A DNA stretch of 64,000 nucleotides from Schistocephalus solidus (lineage: Eukaryota; Platyhelminthes; Cestoda; Diphyllobothriidea; Diphyllobothriidae), in contig WEDG01002931.1 in assembly GCA_017591395.1 (NCBI GenBank), positions 186,001-250,000 on the forward strand, written 5' to 3'. This document shows, one piece after another, positions 12,801-27,800 of the stretch; within the stretch, counting starts at the first letter, position 1; the number at the start of each line of letters is the position of its first letter. The translations under genes were made by a program, and so were the position numbers. The notes under the pieces are model-generated. The model was not told where the DNA came from and did not search any database. It saw only the letters and a program-made list of their open reading frames with translations.

Positions 12801-15800
12801 TACCTGAAGTATAACAAGACAAATACCGTCTTTCTTGACAGCACTAGATTAAATCCTAGAAAAAGGATAAAATGTCAACCCAAATGGCTGAAAAGTGAAG
12901 TGCAAGCGGACAGGTTGCTTTTTAAAATTACAGAGGGCAACTACAGCCATATAAATGAAGGAAAAACTGTCGCTCTAATATCGTAAACACAATCAATCGT
13001 TGCTGCTAAGTAACACAAAGTCAGAAAACGGACGGCGACAACAGTAATGATTAAAAGTGGTCACTTAACAAACAATTACACTCTTTTTCTCCATTTCAGG
13101 TTCATTTTGTTAAAAGAAAAATATCGGTTATTAATTCGATTTCGATGAAGCGAAAATCATTCGCAACCCACGTGCACATAGTTATCATAAGAAGAAAAAA
13201 CCATTTTACAGTAGACTACTGGTTTATTGAAACCAGGAAGCCTAAGGCCACCATTTCATAGCAAACAAGAAACGTTTGAAGATGTTTTTCCTCAATTGTT
13301 AGATTTATAAATGTCGACTAATTTGCTTTAGTCGATCGTTCAAAATATTTAGCGCAAAAAATGTAAATAATTTGTAAGCATTCATTCATCCGGCAACTAT
13401 AAATAATGTCCGAAATGACTCTAACGGCTCCTCACCCTTTTTAACTAAGGTCGAATAATATCCATCGCTTTGACTACCTGCTACTTGCAGTACACTGAAA
13501 TCGGAATTTGAGAATGTTTCAATGATGTCAAACAATTTTTGGAAATATTTCAGGGTTGAGCTGTTGCAAGAAGTCGAAGTGGCCTTTAGTCAGCCTCGAG
13601 TCTGATGCGCTTTATGAACGGCTATAAAAACAGGCAGGACTGAGCAGACATCTTGAGATCGGAAAAGTGGGACATCAATTTAAAAACTCGTGACACCATC
13701 GCACTTCCTGAAATGAACAAAATGTAATTTTAATTCCTAACTGTCTGCCCCTCTAACTCATTTGGATCGCATTTACAGGAAGGTATGCGTGTGGATTACA
13801 CTACTTTAAAAGATCCACTGAAGTCTGGTTCTACCGTAAAATAGTCATGCAGTGAAAAAAATATTCTTCGCCTAATTTATTTAATTCCATGATGTAATAC
13901 AACCATGATCGGTTGTATTTGTATTGCACTCATACGTGTTTGATTTAGGAGCAGACACACAATGCCATAGAGCATATTGTGCTCGATAACTTACACCGGA
14001 AAGTGCAGTCTTTCAGTAGTATACTCCAAATGAGACTAAACTGGATGCGAGTATCGCCTATCTCGCCGCAGTTTTTCGGTGTAAACATTTGTAATGCGAT
14101 GAAACCCAAGCGCACTAAAATAATGACCTTCATGATTGCGGCCTTGAGACTCATTAGAAACGTCGGGCGGGGAGGGTTCAAAACAGAATCCGCTTCAATA
14201 ACATATTTTTGTCATTTTTGGCTAAAAGATTTCATCGGCACTCAAACAAAGTTGCATGGAAAGGTTTATCGTGCCGTGGCTAACAGCATTCATCCTGTTT
14301 CAATGACCCGGCTTCAGCCTACGAAAACTTTCTTGAAGCTGACTATGCTTGGTTCTTACGGTGATAAATACGTCGCCAGAATGCAGTGCCGAGAGTGTAG
14401 GCTGATATTTGGTACACAAATCTATTTTCTTTGCGTTGAAACAAAGCATTTACTGTTAGACAGGAAAGTTGAAAGCCCATACGAGGGCTTTTGCCCTGTT
14501 CTTTAACCTTCTCCGCCACAATTGAAGAAGGGCATTAAGCAGCGGCACAGAAGTTAAGTGAAACGCTCACGCTTCAAGGGACTGTCTCTCTTGTGATAAA
14601 ATTTAACAGTTGATGGAATTGTTCCAGGTTGACTATTCATCGATAGGACTTTCAACTCCCATGTATGGTCATTCCTAGAGCGGGTGAGGGGCATCCCTCA
14701 CAGTATAACTTTCTCTTTATGTCTGGGTATCTCTTCGTGACAATTTCTTCATCGACCAAATGAGGTCTATCGAACGTTATAATTAAATAAATATTCCGAT
14801 TAAGGTGCGGCATTAAGTCAATGAATGTGGAGTGAGAGGTCGCTGTCTTTGTTTATGCTATTATGGGCTGAAAATTTTCCTTGGAGGAATAAATCCCAAC
14901 TAGTGAACGGAGGTTGAAAATTTTAAAACGAAAATATTGTTACTAATATGATGGCAGTAGTGTGATAATATGACAATGATGGCTGCGAAATCTAGATGGT
15001 GAGTACTTATGTGCTCGCAAGGTACACTATCTTCCCCATTAGACTATACTGTACACGATCCTGACTGCAGCACCACGAGGAGCGTTAAACACCTGCCCAA
15101 ATCTCTCGGAGAGGAAAGTAGAAAGTTGGCTTGTCCGACAAGTCAGCCTCTTGGCATTCCGCGCGGTCCGTGAACACTCGACCTCTGGGCTAACTGGAAA
15201 AAAGTGTTTGTCGACCCACGCCACAGTCTAAGCCTTACAGCAGCGGGAAGGTTAGTGAAGAGCTAGCCCTCTATTGCCGATGGCTAGGGGAAAACAAATA
15301 TGCTGGTTAGGCGACTTTAGTTCAGTGCCATGTTTTAACTTATCTTTGGAGGGGCTTCTTCCACCATGGTCGACAGGCCTAAACTGTCTATGCTTAATAA
15401 GGCGGAGTGGATGCTCCGGGAATCTGGCCAGATATGTGGAGGCTCATACTGAGGATTGTGCGTCGTGTATCGCTCACGGCTCCCGTTGCACTTATCACTA
15501 CCTTCTAAGAAATCGCTGCGCAATTTAGGTCTTTTTGTCGGAGAAAACGGAAATCCTATTTTTTGTTGGATTTAAAAAAATCTATTGAAACAGTTTGGTC
15601 TGAACACTTGTTTACAAAGTCTTAGTTTGTCGTTGTGCCCTCCATACAACACTGTTAACGCTAACAATATGGCCCACCTATATGCCCTTGCAGAACGCCG
15701 GTACCATTCTCATGCTTGGTAGCCCTTATCATGGATTAAGGCTCGCCTTTATAAATATTTTTTTGCAAATTTTTCGTTCAGTCCTAATGCGGACACAAAT

Positions 15801-18800
15801 GTTGATTTCTCTGTTCTAATAAAAAGGTCAAAATCGATGTAACCTACATTTACTTCGTTCATTCTGAAAAGGAGACGCAGGCGGCCAGATGTTTGTCTTT
15901 ATATTACACTTGCTGAATAGCAAACACGCCGAGAAGTATTTCATCCGTCGCCGTGTTTACTAGAATCTGTTCAAGTCCCTTAGAGCCAACAGTGGTATTT
16001 GTGAAAATATGAACCCCCCACCTAATATAGTTGGCCTTGTGCTAAATTGCAGGAAGGATACCTTTGTCCATGTCCTAGCCCGAACCCGAACATAACTCTA
16101 ACCCAAAAGTCTATTCTAACCTTCACCCTAAGCTTAACACTGCCTTGAATTCACCCCTAACCAAAGCCCCAAATTTGCTCCTAATATCCCTGAAAGTTGG
16201 CCCAATGACACCTCTATTACCTGCGGGGGAGGAGTCGGGGCGTTTCTGATACCCAGCGGTTGAGGCCATAGACACACCCATGTAGTCGAGAAAAACGGGA
16301 CCAATTTCATGGCTATTTTCCTCCATTTTGAATAAATAGAAGTTCGTTTTTACACTTATCCCTATTTAGTGTCTGCAAAGAACTCATATTTTAACCTTTC
16401 CAGAGGTTCGTGCAACAAGCTCGCATCACAGAATTTTTTAATCAACAGCACTGTTCTTGTCCAGTTTACTATTTTTTTGTCTTGCGTTTGGAAGATTTCT
16501 ATTTTCTCGTCTTATGTTCTACCCCATCGTAGTAGATCTGATTCATCTATGCATAGCCCAAACCGTTCACACCCTCAGTTAGCTATGTCTCTGTCAGAGC
16601 GAACATATTTGGATTTTTCTGAGAAATTATGCTTGTCAATTGGTCGAGCTTACTGAAGAGTGGAGGCGCATCTTCGGTGGGCTGTATTTGCCTTAAGATT
16701 GGAGAATCTGTGTCACTGTGCATTCTGGTCAGGGTAATAAATAGCGGATGGTTGAGCTAGTTTCATTTGCTATTTCTAGAAGATCATTCCAACGGAAAGA
16801 GGTTTTCTGACTTACGATAATTTTCAATTGCATCTTGGTAGATTTTTTCAACCCTAGAAAGGCTTCTCTGCGTAGTTCAGACTATAGCTTTCTACATTTA
16901 TTCTGCTCTCAGGAAATACATTTCGTTGAAATAAAAAGCTATTGGAGGCCTAGGGTCAGAGCTCTAAGGGTTAGGAGAGCTGTGATTAAAGTAAGTAAGT
17001 ACCCCCAATCCCTGGAATTTTAGGTAAGACTTCCTCTAGCACGGGAGGTCCCTATTTTCGTGTCCGATCGAAAAACAGAATGACTTGCCCTGAACACAGC
17101 TTAACTGTCTCTTAGTGGTCTCATTCATATCTGCGTTTCAAATATGCTCTAACTGGCTCTGTTTGTGTGCCTGCCACATAGCTCTGATCTTTTCCGGATT
17201 AGAGGAAACTTCTTCTACCCCCTGTTGTGCGTGCTGTCGCAAGTTACTGTAGATGTTCAGAGTAAAATCTGGTAGTATTTGACCCAAATTGCACCAGTCT
17301 GTACACGCAGTACAGGGTTATTGCGACATCGCAAGCTCAATTAGGGCTTATTAGGTTTATAAACGCAAGATATTTTTTCAGTACACAAATATATGGTTAT
17401 CCTGCATCTGGCTTGAAATTGTGAAGGAGGTGTGACTAGCATTTTTGGTGTGCGCAGTTTAGACAGTCGTCTATATAGAGAGAAGGAGATCTACGGGCAT
17501 GTAAGAACAGAAGGGTAAGCAGGAGCATTCGTTCCGCATGAAATAACACACGGAAATTTAACTGGCTAGTTTCGAACCATAGAAAATACAGGAAGTGCAA
17601 GAAATTACTTTGTGCGCACAGGATGGGGGCACGTGAGTGTGGTCAGAAGGCGTTGACTTGAACACTCCTGACAGATTTTTCAGGGCTTTCTAAAGGTTTT
17701 GAAGGCTTCATTAATATTAACTCTGTGGTAAGTGTCTACACGCTGGTCGGGGATTGACTTATTCACCATCTTCAGAAATCGCATTATCTGAAAATATTAG
17801 AGAACAGTGGAGATTGTTGCGGAAAGGTAGTCTCTTCAACTACCCATCTTCGATGATCCAAAAAGAAAGCTAGTAGCGAGACGGTTGATTGGACTCTTTT
17901 TAGTTCTTTCCTGAAACCAAAACGCCAATATTGTTCTAGATACAAGCGTTAGCGAAAGTGAAGGACCAGCCGCGAACAAAAATAAAGTGGTATATAAATA
18001 GTCGATGCTCCTTTGGAAGGATATGAAGTTGGCTGCCCTTGAAAATGTGAAACGAGGACTGACTGACTGAGATTTAGGAAAACTTCAGTTGAGCTTTAAG
18101 GGCCAGGAGAAACAGCGCACCTCATAGCAGTTTTCAAGTCAGTGACTACAAAACGCCAGGTCTGCTTTGCTACCTTACTACACTGTTTTCTGGTGCGATT
18201 TCACGTACTCCTTTAACCCTAGACCAGTTAGAATGCATTGAACTAAGCCGAAATTCGGGCCTGGCATCAGTAATACACACTTGGTTTAAATGCACAATTT
18301 GCTTCAGCCTTTAGAGGTACAAGAACTACTTACAACTTCGGGGATGATTTGTCCGCTGCTAAATCCGTTGCTATTTTGATTCGAGACCGATAGCCCAGTG
18401 GGTTGGGGCTCAACATCGAGAATGATGACAGATAAGACTGCTGAAGATTCGAAATCACCTTTGAAATTTCATTTAACGTTAGGTTAAACTCTAATCTGAA
18501 CTACAATAAAAATAATGGGGAAATTCAAGTGAGTCGAGACAAGAGGAAGCGCTAGTAGTTCAATAACCATCGTGGAATATGGAAACGTTATTGCTTCGAT
18601 TCCGAGTTGCTTGTTACTACCACTTAAATAAATTTGGAGACCGAGAAAATTATGTTACACAGCTCTACTGAAAATGAATAACTGAGACATTTTCCTATGA
18701 CATGTGAATGCAGTGGAGCTAAGTCCCCATGTTTATTCTGTGCAGCTCTAAGGCGTAATATAACACAGAAACACCTTGAACTTTCCTTACGAGAGGTCAT

Positions 18801-21800
18801 AGTGGGCCGATCTTGCAAAGCGTGAATCAGGAAATATGGATTATCTGCTAATCTGGCGACAGGGACAGAAATAGCTCAGCTAGTGGAGCGTTTGGTACAA
18901 AATCTTGAATTTGGCGTTCCGATCTAGGTTAGAACACTTTTATGACTACGTTAGTCTCTCAGTCTTATATTCTGCTCCAATGCACTATCGAATACTTCGA
19001 CTGCAAATTCGGCAGTGCCAGTTATTCAAGGAGAAAATTGTGCTTTCGACTTGATTGACGTCGTCCAAGCTGATGAAGGCTGCAATAAGACTACTGTGTT
19101 GCAATTGCATTTGACTCGATGATCAAAAGATGATACCGGGTTGGAATCCGTGGTGCTCCAAAAAACTTGAGGTTGGGTATGGCTGGCTAATGACGATTGA
19201 CAAGGCACGAGTGATAATTCCGTCCACCTTGTCTTTGTAGGTCTTCCTTTCGGCAACAATACTGCTCTACGCTGCATTATAAAAGGAAGATTTGTATAAT
19301 TATGAGATAATAATCTCCGAAATTATCACACGTCTACAGAAACTGTAGCAAGCACGTTATGCGTCGATTGAATTATGCGGCGTCTCTGGCTCCAATGTGT
19401 TCTATAGACTATTTGGCACGTTGTGTATTTTCAGCGGCGAAACTAGTGTACGCAAATACTGCTAAAACTCAAACTTTTAACTGTTCACTGCATATCAGAC
19501 CTATATTCCTGGGTCTGTTTCATTTGCTTGACGTCCAGCCAGACATGACTCTTCCCCGCTGATCGTTTCGTTTTCACCTGCAGCTTCCTCCTCACTCGAG
19601 GAAAACTCTTATTTAAACGCACATTAAGCCTAAACTAGAGACATATTAACCATCGCCGCATGCCTATTAACACCAATTACAGGACCCTCCACTAGCGTCT
19701 TAAAAGATAGAGAAAATCTATTAGAGGCGGGTGATTTGTCGTACCAAGCTACTGAAGGAATGAAGAATTTTCAACGCAAGGCTGCGTTTCATGCTCTTCC
19801 GAACTACTGTCAGGCAAAGGATCGCAAAAGTTAAAAGTTACCTTGGGGACACCGATGTTCTTCGTGCCTGAGGTGTCTGTAAATAGTAAAAATTAATAAC
19901 ACATGACTACTCAAAACGGGAAATTAGCAAAACGTTTGTTTCATTTGACACTGTTTCTGCAAGCAAGCTTTGCAATAACACGAATATCTCCATAATTTTC
20001 TATGGTGTTTTGAAACCTGCAACCATTCTTCGCGTGCATTATGCATTTAGTGCTCCTGCCTGATGGAATTTATAGGAATCCAATTTCTCTTAGTAGAGAT
20101 GCGAATTTTTCCTAGTGGTGGACCCTGCACCTTCCAGTGGTACTTGAGTGGACCTCTTAGAGCAGTGTATGATGCTTGTGTGGCGTGTTATTTGAAGCCG
20201 GCACCTACCTCTGAAACGGAAACGAAATCGCTCCTTTAAGTGCACGCCTGTCTTCTCAGTAAATGGGCGACAACTCTCACTGGGCTGTCTGTTATTTAAT
20301 TACTTCCCTATGCATAACTGGCATTGCCAAATTTGCAGTCAAAGTATTCGATAGTGCATTGAACCTTGAGTAAGTATGTAAAATTTCATTTGGAGCTGAA
20401 TACAAAACTGAGAGATTAATTTAGTCATAAAAGTGTTCTGAACTAGATCGGAACGCCAAATTCACAATTTTTTTACCAAATGCTGCACTGGCTGGGCTAC
20501 TTCTGTCGCTGTCGCCAGATTAGCAGATAATCCCTATTTATTGATTTATGCTTTGCAAGACCGGTCAACTATAACCTGTCGTAAGGAAATTTCCAGGTGT
20601 TTCTGTGTTAAATTACGCCTTAGCGCTGCACTTCCTTGTTGTCGTTGTTATATGCAAGATAGTACAATTGGCTATGTAGCCTAAGGAATGTTCTTCATCC
20701 AAAACCAAATTTTCGATTCGTGCCAAACGTTACTGTCTCTCCCTTCCCAACAGTCAGGTGTCGTAATTCTGCTGTGTCAACTTCCGTTCTTGTGCTTTCT
20801 GCCTATAAGCTTGCACAGCTCACCGTTTAGGCTGATATGAAGCTGCGCGCAGCCTATATCAAACAATTTGACTACAGAAGACCAGTTGGCGAGAGCTTAC
20901 ATGTGCTTTCAGTAAATTATCATCTGGCCAGTACATTGATATGGTAACGAGGTAAAAGTTAAAGCCTGCGATCAATAATGTTCGTCTTGTGATACAAGTG
21001 GGTCGTGTGAATAGAGGGGGCACGTTTTAACTTGTACCACGTTCCCATATCAATATACTGGCCTGATGAGATTTTATCGACAGCAGACGTATGCTCTCGC
21101 CAACTGGCCTTCTGAGTCCTTTGATGGAAATTTTCCCAACTTGACTGCATTTGCGACGAGCAAATCGTCTAGTTCCCCATCCGAGATGCAGACTGTCCTC
21201 CCACTATTAGGCGGAATGAGGGTTGTATTAAACATGGTTAATGTGTAGGTGTACATAAAATCTGTTTATAATCTCTCAGATTTGCTGATGGCAAACAACT
21301 GACTCAATTAACCGACTGCACTCCTAGCCAGAATCTGGTGTTCACTTTACGCGTGCAGTTATTCCTTCGACACTCAACGTACGCGCCAACTTCTTTTGTT
21401 TCACTCTGTACCCACGATTAAGGACGAGCGCTGTTAGTTGAAGAAGCAGCACCATTGCCATGTCGAATTGTGTTGGACAGTCCAAGTGTCGGTGCAAGCA
21501 AGATAACAAGTGTCCATCTACTATTTTGAGAAGTCCCAAAGAAATCGCAGTCCACTCTTCAAAGATGAGGGGAATCTGCGTTTTGTGGGAAGGTGCAGAT
21601 AATAATCTGCAGCCTCATATCAAAAATTTGTCTTATATTAAAGGAGATGTCTGTGCTGCCGTGACAGTCTTTCTGAGATGTGCACATTTAAGTTTTGTGT
21701 AGATCAATGATGAATTCGTAATGTAGCATTAATTTAAAGTGAGGGGGACTTCATGGATCATAAGGCATTCTTCACCAGACAAGAATCCCTGAAACGGACC

Positions 21801-24800
21801 CGTCCTCATATTTCAAAAAAATATTTACTTTACAGAGCAAAATATTCTACTAGGACACCTAATTTCATTCCAGAAGATTGAAGACAGAAATTTAACTGAT
21901 CGTCAATTTAACTAACGGTAGCACCCAAACGCTCTTAAAATATATGAAGAACATTTTTGTCTATAATCCGCCTCAGCTGCCAGTCAAAATAAAAAAATAC
22001 CTGCGGCTTATACTCACACGAAGAGGGATGCATCTGGTCTCATTATAAGCGAAACGCTAAACCCTTTGGCTTACCATCAATAACGTTTCTGAGTTTCGTT
22101 ATTCATCAAACGCATTCTCATTTTCATTTTAAGGAAAATTAGAAGCAGACGGTATGTGCTGAAATTAATATACTACCTCCAGCAATTAAATCGGTAAGGG
22201 TATGTACACCTTCGGTCAGCAACGATCGCTGACGTTTTGTAATAAACTTACGTTTCAAGTGCGATGGCAGGTTTATCAGTATTGACAATTTTTTTATAAA
22301 GTTACTAAAAGCTACCTACAATTTTAACGAGAATCGCGGCAAACAGACCAAGCAAATACTTTATTCCTCATTTTTACGTAAAGGAAGGTGCACAGTGGGG
22401 GAAATTTGACCAAGCCCTTCGCAGCTGCACCGACGCTTCTAACTACTAAAATTAGCATCAGTGAGATTATAAGAATAACCACTACTCTAACTGTTTTATC
22501 GTACTTCTAAACATAGCTACATTGGCTAAAGTGCTTTATTTGCATGGCGCTATTATGCCCCGAAAGTAACAGTGATACTAACCATGACGGAAGCAATATG
22601 TAACGCTTTTCAAGTCAGTTAACATAAATAGACATGATGTGTTAAGTATTTACGCAATTGTTGATGGAAACTCCAGCTATGAATGAACGGAGCGCGGCCA
22701 AATATACAAATTCTACACACTTGGGTATATACTAGTACCTTAATCACAATTTACTTGTATTCAAAACACGTATTTCAGTGTAGGTCTAGAACCTCAACTC
22801 AAACTACTACAAACTTTCCTTTGATCCAAACCAAAGGGAACACACACGATGATGTTAAAGTATATTTACGTTTATTATATTTACTCTTACCATGATGACC
22901 ATCCGCTGCAGTCTTATTCCAGACCTTCGAATTGGCTTTTATCTGAAACTGAAAAGTGATTTGTTTACGGTGTAAGTACTTCCAACTTAGCTTCTCTCGG
23001 CCACCATGACCGTCCATGCTTGCGAAAACATAGGAGTCTTCAGATGGGTAAACTCACCGGAAAGCTTACGTGGATTGTCTTCCTAGTATGCTAAAGTTTT
23101 TGTTGCCAAGCAACTTCCGACATTTCTTGTAAATCAGACAACACCATAAAAACTCTCAACTATCCAGGTAGCAGTGTACCAACCAACCGCTTAAAAATAC
23201 AAAGCCATCGCTGTATCCCTTTTGCAGTTGCTGTCTACAGCAAATCCCTTTTTAAACTAGATCTCCTACACCCAGGTCCCCGATGGACATTGGCGTCAGC
23301 ACTCCGGCCACCCAGTCTGTTGCACCGAGTTTCAACAGTGGCCACGACGGCTCCTCCGGCTACCTAACAAAGGATGCAGTCAGCGGTGGTCAAACGCCGC
23401 GTTTCCTGAACCGTGGACTTCCTTGTCGCCTTGTTGACAATGGAGCCGCTGCCGCCGCCGGCCCCGCCGGTCCCAACGACCTCCTCTTCGAGCAGACTGG
23501 TCTTCTCACCGACGGCCTGCGCTCTCCACCTTCCTACAGCTCCTCAGGCCAGAGCGGCTTTGTGGAGCATGTGCCGCATGCAATCGGCACCGCTGTGGGA
23601 CGAGGCTCAATGCCAAATGAGGGTCTGACCACGCAGAGACCAGGCCGACAGCAGGTGCAGCCAGGATTCACAGGCCTGCTGCTGGGTGGGCGTGCTTCTG
23701 ACGACGACGACGACGACTTCCGCACAACCCCCCTGGACAGTGACTTGGAGAGCGCAAAGTCCAACATGATCACTTACCCCTACGTTTACAACCGACAAGA
23801 CTCCGTGCGACGGAAGGCACATCCACCACAGACACATTACCCTTTGGGACTGCAGGAAGCACGCGTTATCCATTCAGGATCTCCCGGCGGTGTCGCAGAA
23901 AGGCTGCTGCCAATGGGACATGCTGGCCTGATGGGTAGGTGAAATAAACCTGTTTGTTCGGATACTGACGCCCATACATCTCTTTGGTCTTAGTCCGGTT
24001 GCAGTTGAGACTTTCTTGTCTGGATTCACATGACAAAAATGGGGATTGGACGAGGTTCTCGTGCAGACAATTAATCAGAAGTTCTTTACACTGACGGCCT
24101 GCAGCCATTAAAATGTACTGTCTTTGCCTAAACTAGTTCTTTCCACTGGCAGGTTTCAGAGGTTCAGGTCGTTAAATATGAAGTATGTAAAAACTAAGTT
24201 AAATGTTTTACAAATACAAATAAATAATGTGATTCAGCAAAGTGTGCACACATTGTTTTTTGGTATTTCAGCGGTAGCTTGTTCAGTCCGGTGGTGTGAA
24301 AACGTAGTAATCGAGAGTTAATGAAATCACCAAGGGTCTGCTTAACAGCATTGTGGAATTTAATTGTTCTAATATCAAAAAGGTATCCAAATTCCGGAAG
24401 AAGTGGGAGTCAATGAGGGCAAGCTCTGATGAGAATGGCTGATGATGAAGAACTCCCAAATGATACTACTGTCTTGCTTTAGTTGATGAACGCTCACTGA
24501 TAGCTTACAGAACTCCCTAGTTCCTTTCTGCCTCGAGACTCAATTCCCAACCTCAACTGCAACCTCAGAGCTGCTATTAGTATGCTAGGCAGGTGAGTAT
24601 TGCCGGCAAAGACAATGGTGACCGGAATGGCCATTTCTGGCATATTAGCCATCGTCAGCCAGTCATACCCAACCACAGACGGTCATCACCCGAGGATCGA
24701 ACTCCTAACCCGTTGATCAGAAGTCCAAAGCACTAATCACTCGCCCTAAGGGAACGAGTGAGTTCCGGTAACGATCGGTGAGCGTTAATCAACAAACGCA

Positions 24801-27800
24801 AGTTAATATTCCCGATCTAAACCGGTAAGACAACGAGCCCGTGGCTCAATCGTCAGAGCGTTGGAATTCTGATCAACGGGTCACGCATTCGATCCTCGGG
24901 TGGTGCACCACCTGATGTTGGGTATGACTGGCTGAGGACGGCTAATGAGCCAGAAATGGCCATTCCAGTCTCCCTGGTCTTCGTCAGCATTGCTCATCTG
25001 CCACAAAAGCGGATCTCTTCGAATCTGCCAGTCAATTTTTTTTTACTGCACCTGTCGATATCAGATCACACGAATAAAAGTGAATTTGCCCAAGGCCAAT
25101 TTATTGCCTTCAGTTAAAAAAATCATGAAAGACATGGGGTTTCCAGCGAAATAACTTTTTTACATGATTTCTGGGAAATTTAACAAAAAGTATGCCATAG
25201 TCGAATGTGAGATATAAAAATCCGACAGCCTTTTGTGTACTAAGCAGCTATAACCTGTGTTGCAGACTAATCAGTGTTCTTACTCGCTTAAGCAATTCAT
25301 TCCATTCGAAAACATATACAACAGACAAGTCATCTTGTGCAAACTTCTGCATAACCTGTGTGCAAATTCTGCAGGGCACTTTTAGAATTTATCAAGTTGT
25401 TCCAGAAGGCTGCTTTTCTGCGGCCAATGGCAATTTATCTATTCCAGCACGAAAACCAAGCATAATAGAAGCATAAAGTCCGCTTTACATCTGTCCTCTA
25501 TAAAGTTAAACGCCCCTTTTACCACGAGATGTGCGTGTCTTGCTTTTATTATTTGCTCCTTAATCAACCTCTTAGAAGACTTTCTAAAAGCCTATGTTCC
25601 CCTACCACAAGACATTTTCGAGCATTTACCGAATGCATTAATATCCTCCTAGGTAAAAGCCGCATTAACAGGTTGCCATTTTCGACCGCAGTTGAACACA
25701 ATTAAATCCTTATGTACCATAAAAGGATTCATATTATTTATGAACCGCTGACGTAAATGTATTTTATATTCAATTTGTTCTAAACTGGGACGAACATACG
25801 AGAGTTTGAAAATTAATATACACTTATACGTTTTTATTAATACTTAATAGCATATGTGCACACCGTAACAACTTAAACACTTTCCGTCACCATACTGAGG
25901 AGCTGGAAGTGAATCATGTTTAGCTAAGAATAAAGTCGAAGGGGGATTAAGTGGGCTACAAGTCCCACAGATTATAAGGCATTCACTCATATAAGTGCTT
26001 TTCATGAAGTTAAATCCCTTCCAGACCTTGCATTTTGTGCCTAGCCTTGTGGAGCTTTTTATTTTCCAGCTTCATCAGACAAATCCACACATTGACAGGT
26101 AAATTGATAGTTAATTTGGCAGTCCGAAAACTGTTCACATAGGAGCACAAAACTTCATTTAATATTTAATGCACAGATCAACATTTGTTTGGTCAAAGGA
26201 CATAGATTATTTCCTTTGCCTGACAGTATGTGGCATGTCTGAGTTACTAAAAGCTTACTGCCAGTGCATATTACTTTGCTCAATGACTCTGAATTTGGAA
26301 ATAAACATAGCACGTTGAGTACCACCTAACGCGCAACGCCTCGAACAGCCGAACACGAGCAATCGACGGAGTATATCAAGCGTAATACTGTGAAAGGTGC
26401 GTTTCAAATGGCTACCCAACTAGCTCATAGTTTCTTTTTAAACTTGTGGTATACCTGTGACATTTGCAAACGACAGGTTGGTAGGTAAAGGATTACTGTC
26501 TGAATAAACTTACTGAGCGCAAACGCAGTCATTGTATCAATGAACTTTTCTACTAGGTATTCAGGCGTGAACAATGATTAATGGCTTTCTTGACAAAACC
26601 AAATCGCCTCTAACTGATGCGATGATCCTTTTTGGATAAGGACACGTTTTATTTTAATACTGTTCCTGAAACCTGTTAAAAGCCAGGCCTTAGAATATGT
26701 GGCATTTTAAGAAAACGGGTATGTAAATGACCACGAGAGACGCGAAGGCTGTTAACTGTTTCGCGTGATCAGCGTCCTGCCGGTTAATTTTTATAATCTG
26801 TTCTATGAGAAAGCAGTATACAACTTCGAGTTCCCACCAGACCCCTTCCTTTTGTCCTTGTGAAAACAGCACAATGCTGCAAAGTTCTTTACCCATGATC
26901 CCCAAAACTGGTTTGACTGTAGATTCGTTTGATGCAAACAAGGGTCCGAGGGGTTAACGGCTGCACAGAGCCGGTGAAATTCTCATGCCATTGGGGAGAG
27001 GTGGGTGACGAAGGAGAGAGTGTGGTAAATGTTCCAAAAATCTGCCTCATTGGCCATTGCTAGCAATGATTTCTGCTGTGCGCACCACAACAACGTGGTC
27101 GCAGGGACGGTGATTAGCACATGAGTTGATTTTTGGTAATAGCAGACTTGTATAGAACCTACCGCACTCTCTCTCCCCTCACAAAACTGAGCTCCGTTTC
27201 AAGATAGAGAGCCCAGAAGACGGCACACTGGATGTGTAAACTAAACAGCCCATCTATGCGAGACAAAAGTGCTCGATCTGCCCAAGATGAGCCAGGTACT
27301 CACAGAAGCAAGAAAGGAGAGGCTCGGATCCCGCCTGAGCGTAACTAACATAGGTGTCAAAGTAACAGGGAGCTATTGCATCCTGAATATCCGTCCCGAG
27401 AGGAATGAGGTATGCCGTCAGTTGGTGGCCTTCCGAGTCCGTCTGTGGTGGCGACGTGAAACGGCTTCATGTGTGATATATGAGCCGCTTGGGAGTGGTG
27501 TGTTGATGGGATTTGCTCTGCTGACTTCCATGGAATCGCATACGGCCGAATAGGCCCATGCGATAACTGAGTGGGCGTGGACAACGCGGGCCGTTGAACC
27601 TCACTACAAATAATTCACTCACAAGTCACCGTTATTATACACTCTCCGTGGTAAAGACGATGGACGTTGTCATTTGCAACGGCCAACCGGCATGTCTTTA
27701 CTTTGTTCACTAAAATGATGACCGGGCAGCCTGTTAGCCTCTGCTGTTTTCAGCTGGTAAATTTGTATCACCTGCTCGCTGTGGCCAGCTTTCCACAGTC

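Larger units (their letters stand above)
12502..23275 (+). other. Intron 3 of the recognised model (10.8 kb)
   Basis: AT-rich. It holds a small telomere-like array (16075-16170), a SINE remnant near 19140-19250, and two inverted repeat pairs (18742-19027/20305-20632 and 20865-20950/21038-21125). Open frames at 13979-14506 (+) and 13945-14181 (-) overlap each other; neither shows a known domain. I see nothing notable in 12520-13900, 14510-16070, 17000-18700 or 21130-23270. Confidence 0.6.

Noticed and set aside
24834..24905. A functional tRNA gene
   Set aside because: A and B boxes are present, but the arms do not form a complete cloverleaf by eye and the sequence continues into the SINE core.
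27000..27600. GC-rich patch with frames on both strands
   Set aside because: No recognisable domain, inconsistent frames, and no splice-phase fit to the receptor.
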